DNA of 64,000 nucleotides from Eubacterium sp. (GTDB lineage: Bacteria; Bacillota; Clostridia; Peptostreptococcales; Anaerovoracaceae). The notes beneath the pieces were generated by a model. The model was given only the letters and a program-made list of their open reading frames with translations. It had not been told where the DNA came from and did no database searches. Made by a program: the position numbers and the translations under genes. Position 1 is the stretch's first letter. Each line of letters begins with the position of its first letter. Below, one piece after another: positions 17,976 through 26,564 of this stretch. The stretch spans positions 141,822 through 205,821 of the forward strand of contig JAETRU010000001.1 in NCBI GenBank assembly GCA_021769965.1. Reading direction: 5' to 3'.

Positions 17976-18884
17976 TCATAACACAAAAGCCGCCAGAGTA
18001 AAAGTGATGATTCCGCTGAGAACGCCGTGACACAGCTTCATGAAAAAAATTCTGCCGAAAGGAATATCGCAGCCGCCCAGCATGCTCATAGACTGGCCCA
18101 GCACCGACAGTCCCCCAAAACTGAGAATAAAGGAGATCAGCGTCGCCTTCTCTGCCAGGCTGCACTGGCACATCGCCAGGCTTCCCGCTCCTACCGTCAT
18201 CTCCAGAAAGCCCTTGATCACAGCCGCCGTCTCCGGCGCGGGCAGCAGAGAAAGCAGCCCGGAAAACTGCAGCAGGTCTCCCGCGATCATGAAGATCATA
18301 ATATAAGCCAGGATCAGCCCAATGGAACGGAAACTGTCCAGGATCGCGTCAGTGAGAATATCGTAATACCGGTCAGTCCGGCATGTCTGTATCCCCCGGC
18401 TGACACCCTTTGATCCTCCGCCATGACAGAGCAGACTGTTTAAAAATGCCGCGGCATAGTGGCTTACGGCCAGTATGACTCCAGCCTTATGAGAGCCGAG
18501 AAAGCCCACGCCCACAGACCCGATGATGAAGGCCGGCCCGGTGACCATACTGTAACTGAGGACTTTTTCCAGCTGCGCTTTATCCAGCCGTCCCTCTCTG
18601 TAAGCATCCCCGGAGATGCGCGCGCCCATAGGATAACCGGACAGCACGGCCATGGCGAGAGGATAGATACGGGGAGGCAGCTTTGCCGCGATACCGCTTT
18701 GCCGCAGAAATCCTGACGCTACAAAAAAAGGCAGCAGGCACGGCACCACGGCGTTGAGCCACAGGCTGATCGCTTCCTTAGACGCCCGCTCGGTCAGCTC
18801 CGGGAAAGCGACCATCAGCAGGCAGCAGCCTACGGCCCCTGCGGTCACCAGTTTATTTTTTTGTAAGTGAAATTTAAAACCCAT
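17976..18884 (-). CDS. ylbJ: Sporulation integral membrane protein YlbJ-like (nucleoside-recognition family)
   Basis: The 302-residue polytopic membrane protein has repeated hydrophobic helices and the YlbJ/SpoVV-type motifs LWLNAVVPCLLPFFVASGFL and VLSGYPMGARISGDAYREG. YlbJ (SpoVV) in B. subtilis exports dipicolinic acid from the mother cell into the forespore, which agrees with the SASP gene nearby. The start codon lies in the arm of a hairpin (see that entry). tmcAL follows 7 bases downstream. Confidence 0.85.
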   Translation of the reverse strand: MGFKFHLQKNKLVTAGAVGCCLLMVAFPELTERASKEAISLWLNAVVPCLLPFFVASGFLRQSGIAAKLPPRIYPLAMAVLSGYPMGARISGDAYREGRLDKAQLEKVLSYSMVTGPAFIIGSVGVGFLGSHKAGVILAVSHYAAAFLNSLLCHGGGSKGVSRGIQTCRTDRYYDILTDAILDSFRSIGLILAYIMIFMIAGDLLQFSGLLSLLPAPETAAVIKGFLEMTVGAGSLAMCQCSLAEKATLISFILSFGGLSVLGQSMSMLGGCDIPFGRIFFMKLCHGVLSGIITFTLAAFVL

Positions 18885-18919
18885 AGTAGAAAGTATTCTC
18901 CTGCTATGGGTTTTATGTT
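18883..18919 (-). promoter_or_regulatory. Hairpin enclosing the ylbJ ribosome site and start codon
   Basis: A stem of about 10 bp pairs AACCCATAG with CTATGGGTT on the minus strand. The right arm contains the ylbJ ATG, and AGGAG sits in the loop. A T-rich run follows the stem, so it could terminate transcripts from the coiled-coil gene or gate ylbJ translation. Confidence 0.45.
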
Positions 18920-18923
18920 ATAT

Positions 18924-19478
18924 TTATTCCTCTTCTTTTCTCACTGCGATCTCATCCTGGCCGTTCTGGGTCCGGTAAGCCATTTCTTTGATCTCGTCCC
19001 GGTTGCTTTGAAGAACGCCGCCGATCTCTTCAAATGACTTTTCCAGATTGCTGTACATTTCGCCGAAATACTTCATATTCAGCTCGTCCATTCTGGCCTG
19101 CATATCGTAGAGCATCTTATCCACATAATCATATGTACGCATCTTCAGGACTTTTGCGTAATCTTCAGCGTCCTGACGGATTCCCTCAGCCATCTTCTGT
19201 GCCCGCAGGGTAATATCATCAGTTTCCACCAGGTAATCCGCCTGTTTCTTGGCTTCGACGATGATCTTCTCATACTCGCCTTTGGCTTCGCCCAGAATAC
19301 GTTCTTTTTCATCCTTGACCCATTTGGCCTGCTGCACGTCATCAGGAAGGCTCAGCCTGATTGCCCTGACGATCTCCAGCAGTTCACCCGCGTCTACCAT
19401 GATCTTGCCGGTCAGCGGCAAACCAGGGGCAGTATCAACGATATCTTCAATCTCTTCCAATAATTCTAATACTGTCAT
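18924..19478 (-). CDS. Coiled-coil protein, ATP-synthase-subunit-like annotation class
   Basis: The 184-residue soluble protein consists mostly of charged heptad-type helix (residues 50-170). It is related to short proteins found between coaD and ylbJ in many Clostridia, often labelled 'ATPase' for weak similarity to V-type subunit E or F0 subunit b. It has no nucleotide-binding motif or membrane segment. DivIVA-like scaffolding is another possibility. It lies 9 bases downstream of the coaD stop and is probably cotranscribed with rsmD-coaD. Function not known. Confidence 0.7.
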   Translation of the reverse strand: MTVLELLEEIEDIVDTAPGLPLTGKIMVDAGELLEIVRAIRLSLPDDVQQAKWVKDEKERILGEAKGEYEKIIVEAKKQADYLVETDDITLRAQKMAEGIRQDAEDYAKVLKMRTYDYVDKMLYDMQARMDELNMKYFGEMYSNLEKSFEEIGGVLQSNRDEIKEMAYRTQNGQDEIAVRKEEE

Positions 19479-19487
19479 TTGATCCTC

Positions 19488-19973
19488 CTATTTCTTGCTG
19501 TACTTGTCTTTAATTTTCTCTAATATGATCTCCGGTACCAGGCCGTCCACGCGGCCGTCCAGAGAAACCACTTCTTTGATCATGCTTGAGCTGATAAAGG
19601 AATATCTGGGGCTGGTCATGAGAAAGACGGATTCAATGCCTTTATCAAAGAGACACGCGTTCATCTGAGCCATCTGTATTTCATATTCGAAATCAGATGT
19701 GGCTCTCAGCCCCCGCACTACGGCATTAAACTGGTTCCGGTTGACGTAATCAGCCAGAAGGCCTTCAAAGGAATCCACCTTTACATTTGGCAGATCCTCT
19801 GTCACTTCCTCTATCATGGCGACCCGCTCGTTTCTGGTAAACAAAGGATTTTTGTTGGGATTCACGATAACGCCTACGACAAGTTCGTCAAACATCTTGG
19901 ATGCTCTGGTAATGATATCAAGATGACCGTTTGTCATAGGATCAAAGGATCCTGTATATAATGCGCGTTTCAT
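19488..19973 (-). CDS. coaD: Phosphopantetheine adenylyltransferase
   Basis: The 161-residue enzyme makes dephospho-CoA from 4'-phosphopantetheine and ATP, the penultimate step of CoA synthesis. YTGSFDPMTNGHLDII contains the HxGH-type nucleotidyltransferase motif in the form NGHLD, and SPRYSFISSSMIKEV is the conserved C-terminal ISS segment. Its start overlaps the rsmD stop by 4 bases, the usual rsmD-coaD coupling. Confidence 0.97.
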   Translation of the reverse strand: MKRALYTGSFDPMTNGHLDIITRASKMFDELVVGVIVNPNKNPLFTRNERVAMIEEVTEDLPNVKVDSFEGLLADYVNRNQFNAVVRGLRATSDFEYEIQMAQMNACLFDKGIESVFLMTSPRYSFISSSMIKEVVSLDGRVDGLVPEIILEKIKDKYSKK

Positions 19974-20569
19974 TCTGCTGCTTCCTCTCCTTCTCCGGCG
20001 TCTGCGTCCTGATCTACTGCCTCTGTATCTGCGCGGCGGTAGATGCTGACCATGATCTTACCGTATCTGCGTTCTCTGACTTTCTGCAGACCGCCGACCT
20101 GCTCCGGCATTTCATCCCGCGCGCCGTGTTCTGCTATTATTATACCCTCATTGCTCAATAAATCAAGCGAATCTATGGTCTTCAGGCAATTTTCATAGAG
20201 CCCTGCCTGATATGGCGGATCCAGAAAAAAGATATCTGCCTGTTCTCTGATCCGTGAAAGACACTTGGCGTAGTCTCCCGCCAGAACGATGGCTCTGTCG
20301 CCGGCCTGGCACTTTTTGATGTTCAGTTTGATCAGATTCAGGCTGTCCCTGGCGTTATCACAGAAATAGCAGCGCCGCGCGCCTCTGGACAGTGCTTCCA
20401 GGCCCAGATTTCCTGTACCTGCAAACAGATCCACACAGACAGCATCATATATATCCTGCATCAAAAGATTGAAGACAGCTTCTTTTACTTTATCTGTAGT
20501 AGGTCTGATATCAGCGCCCCGCGGCGTTTCCAGCTTCCGCCCTTTATATTCTCCTGTAATGATCCTCAT
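19970..20569 (-). CDS. rsmD: 16S rRNA (guanine966-N2)-methyltransferase RsmD
   Basis: The 199-residue Rossmann methyltransferase shows RIITGEYKGRKL at its N-terminus, the SAM loop VDLFAGTGNLGLEALSRGA and catalytic DPPY in FFLDPPYQAG. It methylates G966 of 16S rRNA during small-subunit assembly. The C-terminus is extended by an acidic tail (DQDADAGEGEEAAE). It is divergent from the SASP gene across a 207-base gap. Confidence 0.95.
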   Translation of the reverse strand: MRIITGEYKGRKLETPRGADIRPTTDKVKEAVFNLLMQDIYDAVCVDLFAGTGNLGLEALSRGARRCYFCDNARDSLNLIKLNIKKCQAGDRAIVLAGDYAKCLSRIREQADIFFLDPPYQAGLYENCLKTIDSLDLLSNEGIIIAEHGARDEMPEQVGGLQKVRERRYGKIMVSIYRRADTEAVDQDADAGEGEEAAE

Positions 20570-20776
20570 AGGTCAGTATCCTCTTTTCGATTTTTCTTAA
20601 ACGATCTGCGGCCGCGGCGTCTGCCTGCCGTTCTCTATCTTAGTAGTATACCAGAAGCGCAAGATATTCGCAATGAAAAAGACGCAGTCATCTAATCAAA
20701 ATTTCACCCAGAATTTACATGACATAGAAATCTGCCGCAAGGTTAAATTAAGAACGTAAACAGGAGGTGAAAACAA

Positions 20777-20989
20777 ATGAACAACAATAACAACAGTTTA
20801 CAGCAGATGGGTATCAATGTGAAACCCGCATTAAACAACCTGAAAACAGAGGTTGCGAACGAGCTTGGCATGTCCAACTACGAACAGACTGACAAGGGAA
20901 ACCTGACTGCAAGACAGAATGGTTACGTTGGCGGTTATATGACCAAGAAGCTGGTCGAAATGGCTGAAAAGCAGCTGTCCGGCAAATAA
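20777..20989 (+). CDS. Alpha/beta-type small acid-soluble spore protein
   Basis: The 70-residue product matches the SASP family: LKTEVANELGM carries the GPR protease cleavage context, and DKGNLTARQNGYVGGYMTKKLVEMAEKQ is the conserved DNA-contacting half. SASPs coat spore DNA in the A-like form and protect it from UV; they are made late in the forespore under sigma-G. AGGAGGTG lies 8 bases before the ATG. It is direct evidence that the host makes endospores. Confidence 0.95.
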   Translation: MNNNNNSLQQMGINVKPALNNLKTEVANELGMSNYEQTDKGNLTARQNGYVGGYMTKKLVEMAEKQLSGK

Positions 20990-21039
20990 GCTGATTCTGA
21001 CTGCTGTCACATCAGTAAAGAAATTGTAACGTAAGAGAG

Positions 21040-21080
21040 AAAAGAGCTGTCCCGGATAAACTTTGAGACGGCTCTTTTCC
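21040..21080 (+). terminator. Terminator after SASP gene
   Basis: A 12-bp stem with one G-T pair (21040-21051 with 21067-21078) is followed by a T-rich stretch. It serves the plus-strand SASP gene and may also act on recG transcripts from the other side. Confidence 0.75.
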
Positions 21081-21115
21081 TTGTCTTTATCTTTATTTTT
21101 ATCTTCATCTTCGGC

Positions 21116-23158
21116 TCACAACTCCAGCCTGATATCTGTGCCGAACATCTTCTGTATCCGCAGTTTCAGCTCCTGCACGTCGTCTCCTTCCAGCTGAGGA
21201 TCGCTGTCGATAATTTTCTTTGCCGCGTCCTTAGCCTTTTCCAGCACGTCGCCATGGCGTACAAGGTCACTGATCTGCATCTGAGGAAGCCCATGCTGCC
21301 GCGTACCGAAAATCTCCCCAGGTCCCCGCAGCTGCAGGTCGGCCTCAGCTATCTCAAAACCGTCGGAAGTACTGCACATGATCCCGCACCGCTGTCTGGC
21401 GATGTCGCTGTCACTGCCGCAAATCAAAAAACAATAAGACTGGTCGCTGCCTCTGCCTACCCTGCCTCGCAGCTGGTGCATCTGCGCCAGACCGAACCGC
21501 TCAGCGTTTTCAATGACCATGACGGCTGCGTTAGGCACATTGATCCCCACTTCGATGACCACGGTAGACACCAGCACGTCTATATTGCCTCTGGAGAAAT
21601 CACCCATGATCAGATCTTTTTCTTCCTGCTTCATCGCGCCGTGGACCAGAGCGACAGAGAATCCTGAAAGAGTTTTGGTAAGCTCCGCGAAAAGCGCTTC
21701 TGCCGATTTTGCGTCTACCTTGTCGGATTCTTCAATAAGAGGCGCTACTACATAGGCCTGTCTCCCCTGCCGCAGCTGCTGCTTTACGAAATCATATACC
21801 TTCCGGCGGCCCTCTCTGTCCGTCTGAGTGGTTTTGATCGGGATCCTTCCCTTTGGCATGGTCCGAACCTGTGAAATATCCAGATCGCCATATAATATGA
21901 CGGCAAGGGTTCTGGGGATCGGCGTCGCGGTCATGACCAGCACGTTGGGATTTTCGCCTTTTTTGGTCAGCAGGCTCCGCTGGTTGACGCCGAAGCGGTG
22001 CTGCTCGTCTGTAATGACTACGCCCAGATCGTTAAATTTAACATCCGGCTGGATCACTGCGTGGGTTCCCACAAGTACCTGTATTTCTCCGGCAGCCAGC
22101 TGCTGCAGAACGTCTCTCTTCTCTGCTGCTTTCATACTGCTGCACAGCAGACCCACAGTAATTCCGTAAGGCGAGAAATCCTTTGTCAGCGAGGCAAGAT
22201 GCTGTTTGGCCAGAAGTTCAGTAGGCGCCATCATCACACTCTGACAGCCGCATTTTGCCGCCGCGAACATGGTCATTTCAGCCAGTACTGTCTTACCTGA
22301 GCCTACGTCGCCCTGTATAAGACGGTTCATCACTTTCTCAGAGGCAAGATCTCTGCGGATATCCTCCCACGCCGCGGCCTGTCCTTCCGTCAGGGAAAAC
22401 GGAAGGCCTGATATAAAAGGATCGGCAAGGCTTCCGTCGATGACGATACCTCCCTGATCCTTGCGGCTGTCGTTTCTGATATAAAAAAGCCCTGTTTCCA
22501 GTGTAAAAAGTTCTTCAAAGATGAGCCGGAACTTGCTTTCCAGCACCTGACGGCTGTCTGCAGGAAAGTGAATGTTTGAAACAGCATAAGACGGGTCCGC
22601 CAGACGGTAAGTATCCGCGATCCCTTCTGGCAGCCATTCTTCCAGCGCATCATAAAGAGGCCTGACCTGCAGCTGCAGCTTTCTCATCTCATTCTGGGAA
22701 ATGCCGCTGACCGGCGGATAGACCGGCAGGATCCCCCGCACATCGGCAGGATCTCCTTCTCTGTGAAATTCCGGATGGATCATCTGCAGCCGGTCGAAAT
22801 TCGCTGTAACACGGCCGTAAAAGCTGTAGGTCTGATTTACATTAAACAGATTTGCGATATATCTTCCGTTAAAGAACAGGATCTCTATGGTTCCCGTATC
22901 ATCACCGACCAGCAGAGACAGGGGCGTATTTTTTTTATACGGACTGCCGCTGTAGCGACGGGACAATACCTTTGCGGAGATCAGAAAATCTCTGCCTGCT
23001 GCAAGATTTCCGATGGCTGTGACCTGCCTGCGGTCTTCATATTTTCTCGGAAAGAAATATAAAAGATCCTGCAGAGTCCGGATACCCTGATCCGCCAGGG
23101 CTTCCGCCTTCTTTGGTCCGACCCCCTTCAGAGTGCTGACCTTATCATTTAACTGCAT
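21116..23158 (-). CDS. recG: ATP-dependent DNA helicase RecG
   Basis: The 680-residue helicase reverses stalled forks and branch-migrates Holliday junctions. The N-terminal wedge/OB domain (KGVGPKKAEALADQGI) is followed by the helicase domains: LIQGDVGSGKTVLAEM (Walker A), MMAPTELLAKQHL, ITDEQHRFGVNQR (DEQH box), MTATPIPRTLA, and the C-terminal RFGLAQMHQLRGRVGRG. Length is normal. It overlaps the end of the Asp23 gene by 14 bases. Confidence 0.97.
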   Translation of the reverse strand: MQLNDKVSTLKGVGPKKAEALADQGIRTLQDLLYFFPRKYEDRRQVTAIGNLAAGRDFLISAKVLSRRYSGSPYKKNTPLSLLVGDDTGTIEILFFNGRYIANLFNVNQTYSFYGRVTANFDRLQMIHPEFHREGDPADVRGILPVYPPVSGISQNEMRKLQLQVRPLYDALEEWLPEGIADTYRLADPSYAVSNIHFPADSRQVLESKFRLIFEELFTLETGLFYIRNDSRKDQGGIVIDGSLADPFISGLPFSLTEGQAAAWEDIRRDLASEKVMNRLIQGDVGSGKTVLAEMTMFAAAKCGCQSVMMAPTELLAKQHLASLTKDFSPYGITVGLLCSSMKAAEKRDVLQQLAAGEIQVLVGTHAVIQPDVKFNDLGVVITDEQHRFGVNQRSLLTKKGENPNVLVMTATPIPRTLAVILYGDLDISQVRTMPKGRIPIKTTQTDREGRRKVYDFVKQQLRQGRQAYVVAPLIEESDKVDAKSAEALFAELTKTLSGFSVALVHGAMKQEEKDLIMGDFSRGNIDVLVSTVVIEVGINVPNAAVMVIENAERFGLAQMHQLRGRVGRGSDQSYCFLICGSDSDIARQRCGIMCSTSDGFEIAEADLQLRGPGEIFGTRQHGLPQMQISDLVRHGDVLEKAKDAAKKIIDSDPQLEGDDVQELKLRIQKMFGTDIRLEL

Positions 23159-23570
23159 AATTTTTGATCACCTCTAAATTTCTTCTGGCAACCTGGCGTG
23201 AACGTACTCCCGCGATGCGTATCCTGATCTGCCCGGGATACTTTCCGTGTTTTTCATAGATCACTCCGGCAATATAATCGCCGATGGCGTCTGTAATGCG
23301 GCGAATACTGGTTCCAAACCGGATAATAATGGAAAATTCAAGATCAATGGTCGTTCCATCAAAGCTGTGCTCCGCCTCAATATACCCTCCATAATCCGCC
23401 GCGCTGGGCAGCTGATCACCGCCTATCTGCCTTCCCCGTTTTGTCGCAGGCCACACCTTGCCCCGGCAGCTTTCCTGCTCAAAGGCATCCAGAATGATCT
23501 GCGCGAAGATAGCGTTGGATACAGAGATCGTACCTAAATCTGTTTCTCGGGATATGGTCAATGGTTTCAC
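23145..23570 (-). CDS. Asp23/Gls24 family envelope stress protein
   Basis: The 141-residue product has the Asp23/Gls24 layout: GTISVSNAIFAQIILDAF at the start, a central strand region with DLEFSIIIRFGTSI, and a helical end. Small cytoplasmic proteins of this family associate with the membrane or act in envelope stress. In many Clostridia this gene stands between rpmB and recG; here rpmB is 40 kb away because the ICE lies between them. Confidence 0.85.
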   Translation of the reverse strand: MKPLTISRETDLGTISVSNAIFAQIILDAFEQESCRGKVWPATKRGRQIGGDQLPSAADYGGYIEAEHSFDGTTIDLEFSIIIRFGTSIRRITDAIGDYIAGVIYEKHGKYPGQIRIRIAGVRSRQVARRNLEVIKNYAVK

Positions 23571-24039
23571 CTCTTCTTTTTATTCAGAAACATCTGTTCT
23601 TTTCATGATGGCATCATCTTACCACATTATCACTGCTTTTGCAAGTCCGGCAGCGCAAAAACACTCTGTTTGCGGACAGCTGGATAGCTATGGTTATGGT
23701 TTCTTTTTTTCTCGTTTTGGTTTCTATAGAAACCATTTTGACGGATTTTGAAACCAAACAGCTGTATGAAAGCTGAATCAGATCATACAAAGGCAGTTTT
23801 TGTGGACTTTGCGGTTTTTCGGCGCGCTATTCTGTAATTTTTTATGATTTTTCCCATTTATTTGTATTTAAAAAGCGATAACTTCAGGTCGCAGCGTGCG
23901 ACCCGTTTCTGATTTACTGATTCTGGTTTCTATGGAAACCGATTTACGCGTTTTAGAAACGGCAGAGCCAGATAATTTTCATACAGCCTTTCTTTCACAT
24001 ATCCGCCTCCGGCTGCATAGAATAACCGGGGTGAAGATT
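23571..24039. other. Non-coding stretch with paired operator-like palindromes
   Basis: No credible gene is seen in these 469 bases. It holds two copies of a 16-bp palindrome, GGTTTCTATAGAAACC at 23719-23734 and a variant with one change at 23925-23940. Each is followed about 15 bases later by another GAAAC half-site, making a diverged direct repeat of about 38 bases. A perfect 7-bp hairpin, GGTCGCA-GCG-TGCGACC, is at 23887-23903. The second palindrome is 100 bases before the small membrane protein gene and could regulate it. Confidence 0.5.
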
Positions 24040-24231
24040 ATGGGAAATTATAAAAACTGTAAAAAGAAAAAGCCGATCTGCAATTATAAAGAAGCCAAGG
24101 ATATAGGCTTCGTGCTCATCGTATTCGGCATCGTGACCGTATGCGCTTTCTTTCTGCCGCCGAAAGCATGGATCCTGCTTCTGGGAGCTGTGCTGGTCAT
24201 CTGCGGCATTACCCTTTTAAGCCGGGGCTGA
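24040..24231 (+). CDS. Small two-helix membrane protein, function unknown
   Basis: The 63-residue product has a basic, Cys- and Lys-rich N-terminus (NYKNCKKKKPICNYKEAKD) and two hydrophobic segments (about 26-42 and 45-60) separated by Pro-Pro-Lys. GGGGTG precedes the ATG by 7 bases. It is the last host-like gene before the ICE. No family recognised; possibly a sporulation or envelope microprotein. Confidence 0.6.
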   Translation: MGNYKNCKKKKPICNYKEAKDIGFVLIVFGIVTVCAFFLPPKAWILLLGAVLVICGITLLSRG

Positions 24232-24493
24232 GCACCTCAGCCTGCGCTGCCGCTTGGCTTACGGTAAAACTCACCAAATCAAAGATTTGGGAGTTTTGCG
24301 TATGAGACCTGCCGCCTCTCCGTCTGCGCTGCCGCTTGCCGATCGCGGGGCTAGGGCTTCATCAGCGGGTTAGGTACGCCGTAGCTTGCTGCCAATCCAA
24401 CTTCGGTCTTCGACCTCGTTCTCTTGGGCAAGCCTCGCGTTTGACCTACCAGCGCCTCAGCCTGCGCTGCCGCTTGGCTTCAGCGGGTTAGGT
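24231..24493. repeat. Degenerate direct repeats next to the ICE left end
   Basis: A 30-bp direct repeat with one mismatch occurs at 24231-24260 and 24451-24480; its core TGCGCTGCCGCTTG appears a third time at 24324-24337. A second 14-bp unit, TCAGCGGGTTAGGT, is at 24362-24375 and 24480-24493. A hairpin at about 24266-24297 (CCAAATC-aaa-GATTTGG) lies between them. No gene is seen here. It reads like a host repeat family or remnants of earlier insertions, not an attachment site. Confidence 0.6.
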
Positions 24494-24519
24494 CATAAAC
24501 AAAAAACCCGCTCAATGGG

Positions 24520-24538
24520 GCGGTGACTTAAGAAAACA
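24520..24538 (+). repeat. Left copy of ICE end inverted repeat
   Basis: GCGGTGACTTAAGAAAACA differs at two positions from the inverted copy at 63427-63445. It lies 28 bases outside the recombinase stop codon and may be a recombinase-binding site at the element end. Confidence 0.55.
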
Positions 24539-24542
24539 TTGC

Positions 24543-24582
24543 AGCAAAGACGGTTTAGCTTGACGGCTATGCCGTCTTTTGC
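24543..24582 (-). terminator. Candidate terminator of the recombinase gene
   Basis: An 11-12 bp stem with one bulge (24543-24553 with 24571-24582) spans the recombinase stop codon and is followed on the minus strand by GTTTTCTT. A smaller hairpin, GACGGC/GCCGTC, is nested inside. Confidence 0.4.
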
Positions 24583-26330
24583 TGTTTTTGAGTTGTATTG
24601 TGGGCTTCTTCGATAGCCCGTGTAAAGTCAAATGCACCGATGAAGTTATAGACAATAGTGATCTCCCTTGTCTTGGATTTCTTGTCTGCGTGGGACACTT
24701 CGATGCGGTCAATAAACTCTCGGAGAACTGCCGCGTCAAGCTCCTGCATATCTGTGTACTTCTTCACCGCTGAGACAAATGCCTTGGCGTTGGTTTTCTG
24801 CTGCTCCTGCTGTTTCAACTCCTTGCGCAAAACCTCTGCCATAGATTTAAGGTTACTCTGTTCCAGCTCATAGTCGTGGGACATTTTGATAAATCTGTCA
24901 TCGGACAGTTTACCCATTACATTGTCCTCATACAGTCTGGAAATGATGCGGTCAAGCTCTGCAATGCGTTTATCAGCTTTTGCCAGCGTATCACGCTTCC
25001 GCGCAAATTCCGCGTCACGATCACGCATACTGATGTCTGCGGCTTCCTGCATAAACTCGGCTTCGTGCTGGCCTACATACTGTATGGCTTCGCGCAGATT
25101 TCTCAACACGATTTCATGCAGTACCACATTCTTGATGGAATGTGTTGTGCATAGGTCTTTTCCTTTGCGGTAGGTGGAGCAGATAAAATATTTCTGTTCT
25201 TCCGTAAAATTCGTGGCGCGGCATTGATACATCTTGCCGCCGCACTCTGCACAGTAGAGCAGCCCGGAGAAGATACCCATATCACCCATCTTGGTAGGAC
25301 GGCGGCGGGATTTTCGGATATTCTGGACAATAATAAATACGCTTTCCTCGATGATCGCGGGCTGGGTGTTCTCAAAGATTACCCAATCCGCAGGATCGTT
25401 CCAGAGCTTCTTTTTGCTCTTGTAGGATTGCTTCGTTGTCTTGAAGTTCACTGTGTGTCCCAGATAGTCCACGCGTTCCAAAATGCGGGAAACGGTTTCA
25501 TTTGTCCACTTGTACGGATCAGCCGTAGGCTTGTTGCTGGCTGGCAGCCCTTTGGAATGAGCATAAGCAGTAGGATTCAAAATCTGATGCTGTTTCAGCC
25601 ACTTGGCAATTTGTGTAGGTCCCAAACCGTCAACACAGAGGGAGAAAATCTTTTGCACAACCGCTGCAGCTTCTTCATCAACGATCCATTTCTTTTTGTC
25701 CTCCGGGTCTTTGATATACCCGTATGGGGGAATGGTAGTCAGATGTTCGCCGGATTTTCCTTTACTCTGCCATGTGGCGCGGATCTTCTTGGAAGTATCG
25801 CGGGCGTACATTTCGTTGAAAACATTGCGGATAGCGGTAAACTCATTTTCGCCCCGGGTGCTGTCAACGCCGTCATTGACGGCAATAAAGTGTACGCCAA
25901 ACTCCGGGAAAAGAACATCCGTATACATACCCACTTGCAAATAGTCGCGCCCGAATCGGCTCATATCCTTTACAATGACGCGCTTGATCTTGCCCGCCTT
26001 AATATCGGCAAGCATACGCTGGAAACCTGGACGGTTGAAGTTTGTCCCGGAATAACCGTCGTCCTCGTCATAGTGCCGGATAGCGGTATACCCGTGATCT
26101 TTGCAGTAGCGTTCCAGAATCTTCTTCTGATTAGCAATACTGTTGCTCTCACCGTCTAATTTATCTTCCTGCGACAAGCGTTCATACAGGGCGGTTATTC
26201 CTTCTTCCTGCACATCCATTCCGTTGCCCTGCACATAGAATTGCAGAACATTGTCACGGATCACGCTGCGGAGTTCGCTGCTTAAAGCGTTAGGCGTCTG
26301 CACACTCTGAAACTGGATTCCGTTCATCAT
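24567..26330 (-). CDS. Large serine recombinase (TndX/TnpX-like) of the ICE
   Basis: The 587-residue product has an N-terminal resolvase domain starting near residue 46: ALYERLSQEDKL, then GESNSIANQKKILERYC and VIVKDMSRFGRDYLQVGMYTD; the nucleophile is expected to be the Ser of the YERLS segment. A recombinase domain (about 200-330) and a zinc-ribbon (CAECGGKMYQC with a later C-x-C-type pair) follow. Then come a coiled coil and a C-terminal DUF4368-type region. It catalyses excision and integration. Before the catalytic domain is an unusual 45-residue leader. Its ATG overlaps the stop of the upstream 50-codon ORF (ATGA), so the two are coupled. Confidence 0.92.
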   Translation of the reverse strand: MMNGIQFQSVQTPNALSSELRSVIRDNVLQFYVQGNGMDVQEEGITALYERLSQEDKLDGESNSIANQKKILERYCKDHGYTAIRHYDEDDGYSGTNFNRPGFQRMLADIKAGKIKRVIVKDMSRFGRDYLQVGMYTDVLFPEFGVHFIAVNDGVDSTRGENEFTAIRNVFNEMYARDTSKKIRATWQSKGKSGEHLTTIPPYGYIKDPEDKKKWIVDEEAAAVVQKIFSLCVDGLGPTQIAKWLKQHQILNPTAYAHSKGLPASNKPTADPYKWTNETVSRILERVDYLGHTVNFKTTKQSYKSKKKLWNDPADWVIFENTQPAIIEESVFIIVQNIRKSRRRPTKMGDMGIFSGLLYCAECGGKMYQCRATNFTEEQKYFICSTYRKGKDLCTTHSIKNVVLHEIVLRNLREAIQYVGQHEAEFMQEAADISMRDRDAEFARKRDTLAKADKRIAELDRIISRLYEDNVMGKLSDDRFIKMSHDYELEQSNLKSMAEVLRKELKQQEQQKTNAKAFVSAVKKYTDMQELDAAVLREFIDRIEVSHADKKSKTREITIVYNFIGAFDFTRAIEEAHNTTQKQQKTA

Positions 26331-26479
26331 TTGCAGTCACCGCCTTTCGCAGCAAGGGACACACCGTTTGTCATTGCATGGTGGAGAAGTCGGTACATTT
26401 GATTGTCAAGGTACAAATCTGCATTGATATGCGCCGCACGATAGTAGTATGCGGTCATCTTGTCTGGCTGCTGTTTCAT
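26327..26479 (-). CDS. Small ICE protein coupled to the recombinase
   Basis: A 50-residue ORF, too short for standard lists, starts MKQQPDKMTAYYYRAAH at 26479, with a GGAGG 5 bases before it, and ends overlapping the recombinase start by 4 bases (ATGA). Small genes at this place are usual beside TnpW and serine recombinases in related elements. It has no membrane segment or recognised motif. It may be an accessory or excisionase-like factor; that is only inference from position. Confidence 0.65.
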   Translation of the reverse strand: MKQQPDKMTAYYYRAAHINADLYLDNQMYRLLHHAMTNGVSLAAKGGDCK

Positions 26480-26564
26480 GTTTACCTCCGTTCCGGCAGC
26501 CGGACAAACAGGTTATTATAATTATACCATCAAACCTGTTCGCCGTCAGCAGGCAAGATGTAAA

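Noticed and set aside
24231..24493. Possible CRISPR array
   Set aside because: Only two or three irregular copies with unequal spacing, no spacer regularity and no cas gene.
24232..24566. tRNA gene as the ICE attachment site
   Set aside because: No tRNA-like cloverleaf was found at either end; the neighbour on the right is rpmB, and the recombinase is of the serine type, which does not need a tRNA.
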